From Thiocystis minor (GTDB lineage: Bacteria > Pseudomonadota > Gammaproteobacteria > Chromatiales > Chromatiaceae): 64,000 nt of DNA. The translations under genes were made by a program, and so were the position numbers. Below the pieces are notes generated by a model. That model was not told the DNA's origin, ran no database searches, and saw nothing but the letters and a program-made list of their open reading frames with translations. Within the stretch, counting starts at the first letter, position 1. Each line of letters begins with the position of its first letter. This document shows, piece after piece, positions 20,041-28,578 of the stretch. Location: the NCBI RefSeq assembly GCF_016653465.1, contig NZ_NHSQ01000132.1, positions 1 to 64,000 on the forward strand, read 5' to 3'.

Positions 20041-20100
20041 AGCTGATAGCTGATAGCTGATAGCTGATAGCTGATAGCTGATAGCTGATAGCTGATAGCT
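20041..20100. repeat. Heptamer array AGCTGAT x8.6
   Basis: Eight perfect copies of AGCTGAT and a partial ninth end six bases from the stop codon of ilvC, which reads toward it. With the AGCCGCC array it fills most of the gap between the converging folE and ilvC genes. Confidence 0.95.
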
Positions 20101-20106
20101 GGCCCC

Positions 20107-21147
<1,041 letters not shown>

Positions 21148-21289
21148 CTAAAAATGGGTGGTGGTCAGATAAATACTACCTGATCCGGTCGCGATAAACG
21201 CCCTCATCGAATGGCCTGCGACGGTTCAGGCAGCGTGGGCAAGCAGGTGACAAAGCATTTCAACTTTCGTGACAGTTCAAGCCGGCTTC

Positions 21290-21532
21290 TTAGGCGACGT
21301 TTTGCAGCAGATTCGCGAAATCTCTTCCAGAGGTCGCCCGAGGAAGGGGCTTGTTGTCGAGACGGCAGAGTTCAATCATTTCTTCAACGATTTGGCAAAG
21401 ATCCTCAAAGACAGCCTTCTCGTCGTCGCCGTGGCAGCCTCCGAACATGAGACCAGGGCAACTTCCCACATAACAGCCATCTTCCTCCGACCATTCAACG
21501 ATCTTTGCGTATCGGGCACTCTCTTTCATCAT
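21290..21532 (-). CDS. Orphan HicB-like antitoxin
   Basis: An 80-residue protein beginning MMKESARYAKIVEWSEEDGC, with the HicB half-RNase-H fold pattern YAKIVEWSEEDGCYVGSCPG followed by AVFEDLCQIVEEMIE. HicB proteins neutralise HicA mRNA nucleases. The start at 21532 fits the fold, and AAGGA lies about ten bases upstream. No HicA reading frame adjoins it, since the next complete hicAB pair begins 130 bases away with its own HicB. It may be a survivor of a second module or a solo regulator. Confidence 0.7.
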   Translation of the reverse strand: MMKESARYAKIVEWSEEDGCYVGSCPGLMFGGCHGDDEKAVFEDLCQIVEEMIELCRLDNKPLPRATSGRDFANLLQNVA

Positions 21533-21663
21533 GGTTGTGATTCCTTGATCGCTCTCTGCACCGTCTGGTGATTTCTCGCCTAAAGCGCGGCTAAGCAGCC
21601 CGCTTGGCAGGGCGTTGCAGAAGAGCACCGTGCCGTCTGCTGGGTTCGTGATTGAAACGTTTG

Positions 21664-21879
21664 TCAGGCTGCTACTTCCACGTACTCGACATGGCTCTGT
21701 GGAACAGGAGGTGCGATTCCATCTTCTCGCATACCCGCCAGGTGGAAATCAATCGCCTCCTTGATTTCCTTCGAGACTTCCTTAACCGAGTTCCCTGTCG
21801 CAATGCAACCGGGAAGGTCAGGAACATAGGCGGAAAAATTGCCTGCTGCTTTTTCGATAACGATTGCGTAGCGCATCAT
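21664..21879 (-). CDS. hicB: Antitoxin HicB
   Basis: The 71-residue protein starts MMRYAIVIEKAAGNFSAYVP and continues with DLPGCIATGNSVKEVSKEIKEAIDFHL, the standard HicB partial RNase H-like domain that wraps and blocks HicA. It lies one base after the hicA stop codon, so the two are one operon with the toxin first. The C-terminus is short, with no separate DNA-binding domain visible, so autoregulation may need the HicA-HicB complex. Open frame upstream of 21879 overlaps hicA and is not likely coding. Confidence 0.9.
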   Translation of the reverse strand: MMRYAIVIEKAAGNFSAYVPDLPGCIATGNSVKEVSKEIKEAIDFHLAGMREDGIAPPVPQSHVEYVEVAA

Positions 21880-21880
21880 T

Positions 21881-22066
21881 TCACGTCCAGCCTGCTTGTT
21901 TGAAGATACTGTTCTTGGTTCCCGGCGCGACATCATCATTCGGTCTTCCGGGGACCGTTACGCGCCCCGGCTTCGTTGGATGTTTGAATTGACGATGGCT
22001 TCCCTTTGTCGCAACCAAGAACCAGCCGTCATCTTTGAGCATGGCGAAGATTTCCGTGATCTTCAT
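21881..22066 (-). CDS. hicA: mRNA interferase toxin HicA
   Basis: The 61-residue toxin has the double-stranded-RNA-binding fold typical of HicA: MKITEIFAMLKDDGWFLVAT, then KGSHRQFKHPTK with the conserved catalytic His, and GRVTVPGRP. It ends SIFKQAGWT. HicA cleaves mRNA and arrests growth until HicB is resynthesised. The start at 22066 is the family start, and the frame open to 22165 adds residues that do not belong to HicA. The module is complete and looks functional. Confidence 0.9.
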   Translation of the reverse strand: MKITEIFAMLKDDGWFLVATKGSHRQFKHPTKPGRVTVPGRPNDDVAPGTKNSIFKQAGWT

Positions 22067-22096
22067 CGGTTGCCAAATCTTCCTTTCGTTGATGGT

Positions 22097-22125
22097 GTAG
22101 AGGCAAGGCAATGCCTTGTCTCTAC
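22097..22125. repeat. REP-like palindrome GTAGAGGCAAGGC
   Basis: GTAGAGGCAAGGC and GCCTTGTCTCTAC pair over 13 bases with one GU/GT mismatch and a three-base loop. It lies 30 bases upstream of hicA. Similar GTAGAG...CTCTAC palindromes are widespread repeats in several bacterial groups (general knowledge). Confidence 0.7.
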
Positions 22126-22338
22126 TTTCGTTCACCCCATCCTTGTATGTTCTGATTCCAGTCATTGACAGGGATTTTCGATCAATGGATTTTATGAAGA
22201 GTGAACCGGGGAAGCCGTCCCATCCCGAGCCTTCGAGCTTGTCGGTCGATTGGCTCCCCGCCCTCTTCGCCCATCCCGAAGAGTATCCGAGGCCGCGAGC
22301 GTCGCTCGTGAGCCTGCAGACACAAGGTCGGGAGGCGA

Positions 22339-22507
22339 GCCAGAGTAGTCACACGCGCCGAAGCATCATGTTTGCACCATATAAAACGCTCCGGGGATAC
22401 CGGGAGCGTTCAATTCTGCCTTCCAGTTCAGTGGTTCGATGGGTTTCGTGACCGACAGGCTTCCGTACCCAATCATCAACGTTGTGCCACGGTCACTCTA
22501 CCCATCC
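22339..22507 (+). repeat. 169-bp direct repeat, copy 1
   Basis: These 169 bases recur at 23009-23177 with no insertions or deletions and only scattered substitutions. The unit contains a hairpin (CGCTCC...GGGAGCG) and a second inverted pair, GTGACCG and CGGTCAC, near its right end. I recognise no gene in it. The two copies bracket the brnTA module. Confidence 0.85.
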
Positions 22508-22514
22508 ACCTCGC

Positions 22515-22727
22515 TTAGCGGGACAAAACCCGAGCCAGGGTTCGTAGCGCTTCATTGACCGATGCAGAATCCGGAAAGATTTTCGCGACATCCGAATCGA
22601 GTAATACGGTGGTAGCATTGACAGAAAATTCTTTGGCGTACTTTCCTCGAACGCATCCTTCCATATTCGCGAAATCATACTCTTCACGCATGTCATCAAC
22701 TTCGTTAGTGGTTTGATTGCTGTTCAT
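22515..22727 (-). CDS. BrnA-type antitoxin
   Basis: A 70-residue antitoxin whose start (MNSNQTTNEVDDMREEYDFA) overlaps the end of the toxin gene by 23 bases. It has the EYDF...VRGKYAKEF segment common in antitoxins paired with DUF497 toxins, then VLLDSDVAKIFPDSASVNEALR, a ribbon-helix-helix-like C-terminus that would bind the operon promoter. The pairing with a BrnT gene makes the assignment firm, but the exact antitoxin subfamily is less certain. Confidence 0.8.
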   Translation of the reverse strand: MNSNQTTNEVDDMREEYDFANMEGCVRGKYAKEFSVNATTVLLDSDVAKIFPDSASVNEALRTLARVLSR

Positions 22728-22986
22728 AGAAAGCGTACTCTTTTGTCGTCGCTTTTCTTGCGCTAATGATCCGAATTGTATCTTCACGAAAAACGTGAGA
22801 AACAACCAATACTTTAGCAGATGTTGTTGCACCGATTATCAGATAACGATCCTCACTATCAGAATGATCGATATCCGGATAAGTCATCGATAGAAAATAT
22901 TGAAATACTGTGATCGCTTCAGCAAACGAAATATCATGCTTCGCTTCATTTTTCTGGGCTTTTTGATCATCCCATTCAAATTCCAT
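22705..22986 (-). CDS. brnT: BrnT-type toxin (DUF497 ribonuclease)
   Basis: The 93-residue toxin reads MEFEWDDQKAQKNEAKHDIS, then FAEAITVF, DIDHSDSEDRYLIIG, and ends with the conserved RIISARKATTKEYAFYE. BrnT has a RelE-like fold and cleaves RNA to stop translation, and it is neutralised by BrnA. The catalytic-site residues of the family (His in the KH segment, the R-I-I-S-A-R motif) are present. It is the promoter-proximal gene of the pair. The module sits between two 169-bp direct repeats, beside an IS110 fragment. Confidence 0.88.
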   Translation of the reverse strand: MEFEWDDQKAQKNEAKHDISFAEAITVFQYFLSMTYPDIDHSDSEDRYLIIGATTSAKVLVVSHVFREDTIRIISARKATTKEYAFYEQQSNH

Positions 22987-23008
22987 AAAAGCCTAATGTT
23001 TTGTTTTT

Positions 23009-23177
23009 GCCAGCGTAGTCACACGCGCCGAAGTATCCTGTTCGCACCGCAAACAGCGCTCCGGGGATACCGGGAGCTTTCAAGTCTGCCTTCCAGTTCA
23101 GTGGCTCGATGGGTTTCGTGACCGACGGGCTTCCGTACTCAATCATCAACGTTGTGCCACGGTCACTCTACCCATCC
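23009..23177 (+). repeat. 169-bp direct repeat, copy 2
   Basis: This copy matches 22339-22507 base for base in length. It ends in the same CTCTACCCATCC, after which copy 2 continues directly into the IS110 transposase fragment while copy 1 continues into brnA. The repeat may be the flank of an IS110 insertion that has been duplicated. Confidence 0.85.
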
Positions 23178-23374
23178 TACGCTGGCTGTACATGGCCACC
23201 ATCGTGGCGATCCGTTACAACCCCCATGTCAAGGCGCTCTACGAACGCTTGCTGGCGCGCGGCAAATCCAAAATGGCCGCCCTGGGTGCCGCGATGAAAA
23301 AACTCGTTCATCTGTGCTTCAGTGTCCTCAAAAATCGGACACCGTACCAAGCCGATGACGTCAAAGCGGCTTGA
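23178..23374 (+). pseudogene. IS110-family transposase, C-terminal fragment
   Basis: The frame reads RWLYMATIVAIRYNPHVKAL, then YERLLARGKSKMAALGAAMK and KLVHLCFSVLKNRTPY before a stop. This is the end of the Transposase_20 domain of IS110-type DEDD enzymes, which act as site-specific recombinases. The catalytic half is missing, replaced on the left by the 169-bp repeat, so it is a dead remnant. It shows that the toxin-antitoxin cluster has been reshaped by insertion sequences. Confidence 0.9.
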
Positions 23375-23415
23375 TGGGCAAGACGGTATCTACCTCGCTA
23401 AATATTTGTACACAT

Positions 23416-23820
23416 CTAGAACTTCCGCTCAGGGACATCAATAATCGTACACGAGCCTCGACGAATGATCTCGCGTGGTGCAACTCCAAGCGACTTATCC
23501 ACCGCCTCACCTTTCCATAAGTGCATTACAGAGAGATCGACGCGATTGATTGTGAACTGATCAATAAAACATGCACCAGAACTGCAACGCACGTCCTTAT
23601 AGCTCAACTCTCCCACTGAAAACACACCGTCGGTAGAAAATACCCTCCCGCCCTCGCTCTTACCCTTGTGAGCGATATTGTGTGTTTTCTCATCAGCAGT
23701 CACCTCAAACTCATACGTCTCATTATTATCTGAAGACGTATTGCACAGCATAGATACAGGTGACGCAAAACTCTGCCCTGATGAAAAGAGAATTACAGCT
23801 AATAGAAATGAACGGTGCAT
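23416..23820 (-). CDS. Secreted hypothetical protein
   Basis: A 134-residue protein with a clear signal peptide, MHRSFLLAVILFSSGQSFAS, likely cleaved after FA-S. The mature part is small with five cysteines, including CSSGACFIDQF, so disulfides in the periplasm are likely. The start at 23820 is supported by GAGG six bases upstream, and the ORF start 16 codons earlier lacks one. I do not recognise the family. Its lower GC content than the surrounding housekeeping genes fits an acquired accessory gene. Confidence 0.6.
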   Translation of the reverse strand: MHRSFLLAVILFSSGQSFASPVSMLCNTSSDNNETYEFEVTADEKTHNIAHKGKSEGGRVFSTDGVFSVGELSYKDVRCSSGACFIDQFTINRVDLSVMHLWKGEAVDKSLGVAPREIIRRGSCTIIDVPERKF

Positions 23821-23898
23821 TACCTGCCTCTTATGCTTAACGTGTTTTAAACTTATCGCATTACACACAAATCTGTAGCTTGCTGATTTTTATAGCCC

Positions 23899-23974
23899 GG
23901 TAGGCTGGGGTGAGGAACGAACCCCAGCAGACACCGCCAATGCTGGGGTTCACTTCCGTTCACCCCAGCCTACC
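23899..23974. repeat. 76-bp inverted repeat GGTAGGCTGGGGTGA
   Basis: Arms GGTAGGCTGGGGTGA (left) and TCACCCCAGCCTACC-type sequence (right) enclose a second inverted pair, AACCCCAGCA/TGCTGGGGTT, making one long cruciform. It lies 22 bases downstream of the DUF29 gene stop. It looks like a miniature mobile repeat. Confidence 0.75.
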
Positions 23975-23995
23975 CGACTCGTGAAAAACAGATGG

Positions 23996-24466
23996 TCATC
24001 CGCCAACGGACGCGCGTTCAGATCCAGGACGCGCGAGAGGAAACCAGTCTGGATCGAGAATCGCGTCGACGCGCCACGGACAGGATTCCGGAAAATCGTC
24101 CAAACCCGTCTCTTCGGATGCCTTGGCGACGGCATCCGACCAGACGCCCGCCCACCAGTCGGCATCGTCGAGACTGACCTTCAGGCTGGGGGTGTTCCTG
24201 ATGCACAGCGCAATGGCTTTGCGCTGTTCCTTGATCGTGCGGCGCCAACTGTTGACCTGGCGCTCTGGCTGATGCCGCCATTTCAGCAGGTGGGCCAGTA
24301 AGAGCGCCATGCGGCTGGCAAGTTCGCGGCGTTCGCTTTTCCCCACGTCCTCGATTTCCTCGGCAATGTGCGCGATGTCCAGTTGCGCGAACAGCCCAGC
24401 GCGCAGCAACCGCGCCTGCTCGTCAGCCCAGGCAATGATGTCGTCGTCGTAAGCGGTGGCGGTCAT
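23996..24466 (-). CDS. DUF29 family protein
   Basis: A 156-residue all-helical protein: TAYDDDIIAWADEQARLLRA, then DIAHIAEEIEDVGKSERREL, LLAHLLKWRHQPERQ and SWRRTIKEQRKAI. This is the DUF29 pattern, a family of unknown function abundant in cyanobacteria and purple sulfur bacteria, often beside mobile elements. The start at 24466 fits family members, and an earlier ATG at 24502 overlaps the ilvN stop region. It lies 35 bases downstream of ilvN on the same strand. Confidence 0.85.
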   Translation of the reverse strand: MTATAYDDDIIAWADEQARLLRAGLFAQLDIAHIAEEIEDVGKSERRELASRMALLLAHLLKWRHQPERQVNSWRRTIKEQRKAIALCIRNTPSLKVSLDDADWWAGVWSDAVAKASEETGLDDFPESCPWRVDAILDPDWFPLARPGSERASVGG

Positions 24467-24501
24467 CGTTGCAGTGTCTCCGATGGGTCGCGCGCGACCC
24501 A

Positions 24502-24996
24502 TTACGACAGCGTCAGACCCTTTTCGCCGCGGGTGATGCCGGTGGGACCGGAGCGGACAACTTCGATCAGCAGTCCCTCGGGGATGGCGTCGATGAAGGC
24601 GTCGAGCTTTTTAGAAGCGCCGGTGAGTTCGACGACATAGCTGGTCTCGGTCACGTCGATGATCTTAGCGCGGAAAATCTCGGTGAGACGCTTGAGTTCC
24701 TCGCGATCCGGGCGCTCGGCGCGCACCTTGACCATCATCATCTCGCGCTCGATGTGCGGTCCGTCGGAGAGGTCCAGCAGCTTCACGGTGTCGATCAGCT
24801 TGTTTAACTGCTTCTTGATCTGCTCGACGATCTCCTCACTGCCGGTGGTGACCAGCGTCATGCGCGAGAGGGTCGGGTCGTCGGTGGGGGCGACGGTCAG
24901 AGATTCGATGTTGTAGCCACGGGCCGAGAACAGGCCCGCAACGCGCGACAGCGCTCCGGCCTCGTTCTCCAGCAACACGGCGATGATGTGTCTCAT
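24502..24996 (-). CDS. ilvN: Acetolactate synthase small subunit
   Basis: The 164-residue regulatory subunit of acetolactate synthase binds valine and activates the large subunit. The N-terminal ACT domain reads MRHIIAVLLENEAGALSRVA, with GLFSARGYNIESLTVAPTDD, and the C-terminal domain includes EIFRAKIIDVTETSYVVELT. It is the IlvH/IlvN long form. The start at 24996 is the family start. It is separated from ilvB by 212 bases filled with two 88-bp inverted-repeat elements, so expression relative to ilvB may be altered. Confidence 0.96.
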   Translation of the reverse strand: MRHIIAVLLENEAGALSRVAGLFSARGYNIESLTVAPTDDPTLSRMTLVTTGSEEIVEQIKKQLNKLIDTVKLLDLSDGPHIEREMMMVKVRAERPDREELKRLTEIFRAKIIDVTETSYVVELTGASKKLDAFIDAIPEGLLIEVVRSGPTGITRGEKGLTLS

Positions 24997-25016
24997 GGTG
25001 AAAATCTCGTGTCGTA

Positions 25017-25104
25017 TTAAACCGCGTCCATCCGGATATGCGTCGTGTTGAGCGGTCGGCCAGGTTTGCATGAACCGGTGACCGTCGGCGTCGACGCGGT
25101 TTAA
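25017..25104. repeat. 88-bp inverted-repeat element (TTAAACCGCGTC), copy A
   Basis: Perfect 12-bp terminal repeats TTAAACCGCGTC (25017-25028) and GACGCGGTTTAA (25093-25104) bound an 88-bp unit between ilvB and ilvN. The interior is unlike that of copy B, but the length is identical. Confidence 0.85.
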
Positions 25105-25123
25105 ATCATTTAAAATTCAATCC

Positions 25124-25211
25124 TTAAACCGCGTCAGCGATGACGCGCATTGGATACATGCGTGGCCAAACCAAAACACCAGCCACGCAAAATCCTGTTG
25201 GACGCGGTTTA
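25124..25211. repeat. 88-bp inverted-repeat element (TTAAACCGCGTC), copy B
   Basis: TTAAACCGCGTC (25124-25135) and GACGCGGTTTA (25201-25211) bound a second 88-bp unit. Its right end provides the TAA stop codon of ilvB (25209-25211). Confidence 0.85.
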
Positions 25212-26999
25212 GGCCAGTTCGCGGTCAGTCAGGCTGGGCGACAGGTGCATCTCGTGATGCCCCTTCCCCGCCGCGATCATGGGATAGACGTTCTCGGTCG
25301 GATCGACCACGACATCCATGAACACGAAGCGGTCCTTCATCGCGAAGGCTTCGCGCATGGCGTCTTCCAGATCGCCGGGCCGTTCGACCCGCATTCCGAC
25401 ATGGCCGAAGCTCTCGGTGAGTTTCACGAAGTCCGGCAGCGCGTCGACATAGGAATGCGAGTAGCGGCTTTCGTAGAAGAGTTCCTGCCACTGGCGCACC
25501 ATGCCCATGTAGCCGTTGTTGAGCAGAATCACCTTGATCGGCAGCGAATACTGCTTGCAGGTGGCTAACTCCTGGATGCACATGAGGATGCTGGCCTCGC
25601 CGGAGACGCAGGCGACCTGGGCCTCGGGAAACGCCAGTTGCACGCCCATCGCCGCCGGCAGTCCGAAGCCCATGGTGCCGAGGCCGCCGGAGTTGATCCA
25701 GCGCCGCGGCTTGTCGAAGGGATAGAACTGCGCCGCGAACATCTGATGCTGACCCACGTCGGAGGTCAGATACAGATCCCCATCGGTGACCTTGCACAGT
25801 GTCTCGATGGCGAACTGCGGCTTGATGGCGGCACTGGTCCGGTCGTACTGGAGACAGTCCAGACGGCGCCAGTCGGCGATCTTGGCCCACCAGTCGGCGA
25901 TCGGCGCGGGATCCGGCTGGGGTTTTTGCGCTTGATAGAGCCGCAGCATCTCGGTCAGCACGCCCGCCACCTGGCCGACGATGGGCACGTCCACCCGAAC
26001 GTTCTTCGAGATCGATGACGGATCGACATCGACGTGGATGATCTTGGCATGCGGACAGAAATGCTCGATCTTACCGGTCACCCGATCATCGAAGCGGGCG
26101 CCGATGGCAATCAGCACGTCGGTTTCGTGCATCGCCATGTTGGCCTCGTAGGTGCCATGCATCCCGAGCATGCCGATGAACTGAGGATCGGTCGTGGGAT
26201 AGGCGCCGAGGCCCATGAGGGTGCTAGTGACCGGAAAGCCGGTGGCGCGCACCAGCTCGGTGAGCTGGGCCGAGCCTTCGCCGAGCACCACGCCGCCGCC
26301 GGTGTAGAACACGGGGCGCGTTGCCTGGAGCATGAGATCCACGGCCTTTTTGATCTGCCCCGGATGTCCCTTCTCGACCGGATTGTAAGAACGCATCCGG
26401 ATCTCGCGCGGGTAATGATAGGGGATCTTGATGTTGGGATCGGTCACGTCCTTGGGGATGTCCACCACCACCGGGCCGGGTCGACCCGTGGTCGCGATAT
26501 GGAACGCCTTGCGAATGGTCAGGGCCAGATCGCGCACATCCTTGACCAGGAAGTTGTGCTTCACGCAGGGCCGGGTGATGCCGACGGTATCGACCTCTTG
26601 GAAGGCGTCGCTGCCGATCACCGGCGTGGGCACCTGCCCGGTTAGCACCACCATGGGGATGGAGTCCATGTAGGCGGTGGCGATGCCGGTGACGGCATTG
26701 GTCGCGCCCGGCCCCGAGGTGACGAGACAGACGCCGCACTTGCCGGTGGCGCGCGCGTAACCGTCCGCCGCGTGGGAGGCGCCCTGTTCGTGACGGACCA
26801 GGATGTGCCTGACCGTCTCCTGTTTGAACAGGGCGTCGTAGATATGCAGGACCGATCCGCCGGGATAGCCGAAAACGAGTTCGACTCCCTCGTCCAGCAG
26901 TGCCTGAACGACAATTTCGGCTCCGCTCAGTTCCCTGTTTGCCTTGGCATCGGCCTCAGCCTTGTCCGCCCCATTCGGTTTCGCCCCAGTCAGTGCCAC
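25209..26999 (-). CDS. ilvB: Acetolactate synthase large subunit
   Basis: The 596-residue thiamine-diphosphate enzyme condenses pyruvate with pyruvate or 2-oxobutyrate, the first common step of branched-chain amino acid synthesis. The three ThDP-enzyme domains are visible: N-terminal LVFGYPGGSVLHIYDALF with the catalytic Glu in VRHEQGASHAADGYAR, the central FAD-binding type domain, and C-terminal DVGQHQMFAAQFYPF with a GDG-like SGEASILM...NNGYMGMVRQW. The GTG start at 26999 has GGAGG nine bases upstream and is preferred to the longer ATG frame. It adds about 25 residues before the conserved core. Its stop codon lies inside a repeat element. Confidence 0.96.
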   Translation of the reverse strand: MALTGAKPNGADKAEADAKANRELSGAEIVVQALLDEGVELVFGYPGGSVLHIYDALFKQETVRHILVRHEQGASHAADGYARATGKCGVCLVTSGPGATNAVTGIATAYMDSIPMVVLTGQVPTPVIGSDAFQEVDTVGITRPCVKHNFLVKDVRDLALTIRKAFHIATTGRPGPVVVDIPKDVTDPNIKIPYHYPREIRMRSYNPVEKGHPGQIKKAVDLMLQATRPVFYTGGGVVLGEGSAQLTELVRATGFPVTSTLMGLGAYPTTDPQFIGMLGMHGTYEANMAMHETDVLIAIGARFDDRVTGKIEHFCPHAKIIHVDVDPSSISKNVRVDVPIVGQVAGVLTEMLRLYQAQKPQPDPAPIADWWAKIADWRRLDCLQYDRTSAAIKPQFAIETLCKVTDGDLYLTSDVGQHQMFAAQFYPFDKPRRWINSGGLGTMGFGLPAAMGVQLAFPEAQVACVSGEASILMCIQELATCKQYSLPIKVILLNNGYMGMVRQWQELFYESRYSHSYVDALPDFVKLTESFGHVGMRVERPGDLEDAMREAFAMKDRFVFMDVVVDPTENVYPMIAAGKGHHEMHLSPSLTDRELA

Positions 27000-27185
27000 C
27001 TTCAGCGACCTCCGGTCAGCCCGTTCAACCGGGGGGACGCATGGCCCGTCGGCGGATGCCCGCAAATGAAGCGGCGTCCGCGTGACGCGACCGCGATCAC
27101 GGCGAACCCGCGATCTTCAGGAGGCGTCGACAATCCATGGTTCCCCGGTTGCACGGGGGATAATGAAAACGTTGAAAAGGGATCG

Positions 27186-27214
27186 AAGTTACAGCGATCG
27201 TTCCTGACGGTCAA
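27186..27214 (-). promoter_or_regulatory. Possible ilvB promoter
   Basis: TTGACC (27209-27214) and TAACTT (27186-27191) are 17 bases apart on the minus strand, about 190 bases before the ilvB start. The -35 is good, the -10 poor. I see no leader peptide rich in branched-chain codons in the segment between. Confidence 0.3.
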
Positions 27215-27272
27215 GCCAGGCGGAGCCGGAGTTGGCCATTCTCGGGTTGACCCGAAGCGTCCCGGACATGAC

Positions 27273-28325
27273 CTAAACCCGTCGGCCAACCTTGAGCGTG
27301 TTACCTCTTGCGGCGGAAATGCCGTAGGAAAGGTCATGCACATTCTGCAAAAATTCCAACTCTTCCCACGCCTCCGCTGGCCAGCCATCGGGTTGTCCCT
27401 GATCCCCTAACACCAGGTCGCGAAACAGAACTTCGAAGGCATCGACATCTCCCCAGCCAACCGTCAGACGATTGAGCGCTTCCGGAAAATCCGTTTCCAG
27501 TACGCAGGGCAGGCCGCTTTTGCCCAACCGCTGCGCCTTTTCGGCGCTTGAGACCCTGGCCAGAGGAGTGGCGCGAATCCAGTCGGGAGCATCGGAGAGA
27601 TGCCCGGACACGGACTCGTCGCGCGCTTCCGGCAAATGGCTCAGAAAGAGATCGACGAATGACTGGATCGATTTTCTGGGATGCTCAAACTCCAGCGTCA
27701 GCGTGTACAACTGAGTCCAGTCAAATCCGGTCGGCCGGGATTTTTGCGCGTCGACCACGCGGGCCCTCAGCCGAATCCCGGGGGCTCCGCCGGTCCCCGC
27801 GATCGATAGCTTGATACTTTGATTGATGTCATAAGCATCGAAGACGGTCACAACGTGACGTCCCGTCACAATCTGCGCCAGCATGTAACGCAGGTCTTCG
27901 ATATCATTGGCGGTCACCTCCAGTTCCCTGACCAGATCGCCGGATCGACCGCTTTGTTCCGTCGACCGCCCCCCGTGCAGCATCTTCAGCAAGAGTTCGA
28001 GCCGCGAATGACTGCGCGGAGTCAGACTAAAAAACCGTGCGGCAATCAGATAGGTTCCGTTTTGCAGCGATTTCGCGCGGATCAGATGGGCGTCGGCCGT
28101 AATCTTTTCGCCTTTTTTCCACGGCAGAACGATCTGCATCGAACTCGCCTGCGCGGGAGGCGCTTGGTCAATGGAGAAGAGCACCCCGCCCCAGGAAATA
28201 TCCAGATTGATCGCGGTGATCGGGTCGGTCATTCCCGAAAACGTCACCTGAATTGGAATGTTGACCTGAATCCGCGCCTGGGTGCGGCGATCAAGCCTGA
28301 CCGCCTCGTTCTGGAGCTGCTTCAT
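27273..28325 (-). CDS. PilZ-domain c-di-GMP receptor protein
   Basis: A 350-residue cytoplasmic protein with an N-terminal PilZ domain (about 10-115). Both c-di-GMP contact motifs are intact: R-x-x-x-R in DRRTQARIQV and D-x-S-x-x-G in NLDISWGGVLF. The following 230 residues contain a second, PilZ-like beta segment (TLTLEFEHPRKSIQSFVDLF) and an acidic C-terminal region I do not recognise. Binding c-di-GMP would let it pass the signal to a partner through the C-terminal part. It is monocistronic between ilvB and proS, facing away from proS. The partner is unknown. Confidence 0.8.
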   Translation of the reverse strand: MKQLQNEAVRLDRRTQARIQVNIPIQVTFSGMTDPITAINLDISWGGVLFSIDQAPPAQASSMQIVLPWKKGEKITADAHLIRAKSLQNGTYLIAARFFSLTPRSHSRLELLLKMLHGGRSTEQSGRSGDLVRELEVTANDIEDLRYMLAQIVTGRHVVTVFDAYDINQSIKLSIAGTGGAPGIRLRARVVDAQKSRPTGFDWTQLYTLTLEFEHPRKSIQSFVDLFLSHLPEARDESVSGHLSDAPDWIRATPLARVSSAEKAQRLGKSGLPCVLETDFPEALNRLTVGWGDVDAFEVLFRDLVLGDQGQPDGWPAEAWEELEFLQNVHDLSYGISAARGNTLKVGRRV

Positions 28326-28578
28326 ATCGTCATTACCCCGTGACCGGTCAGCAAGGATTTCTTTCGCTGTTGTCGGGTTGTGTCCAGATGAATCAAGCCA
28401 CGTTTCAATAACATCGCGGACTCCAACGGTTCGGAAAAAATACGTCGATTAGAACAAGATTATCCGGACAATGCATCCTGTCCTGAATGGCGTTCCAGAC
28501 TTCGGCGGGAACAGGCCCGGCATCGGAAGAGTTGTTTCCAAGCTCATTGAACCCTAAACTCGCCTGCTTTCCCTTGCA

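Noticed and set aside
19914-20100. Possible CRISPR array
   Set aside because: The repeats are contiguous heptamers without spacers, and no cas gene is near.
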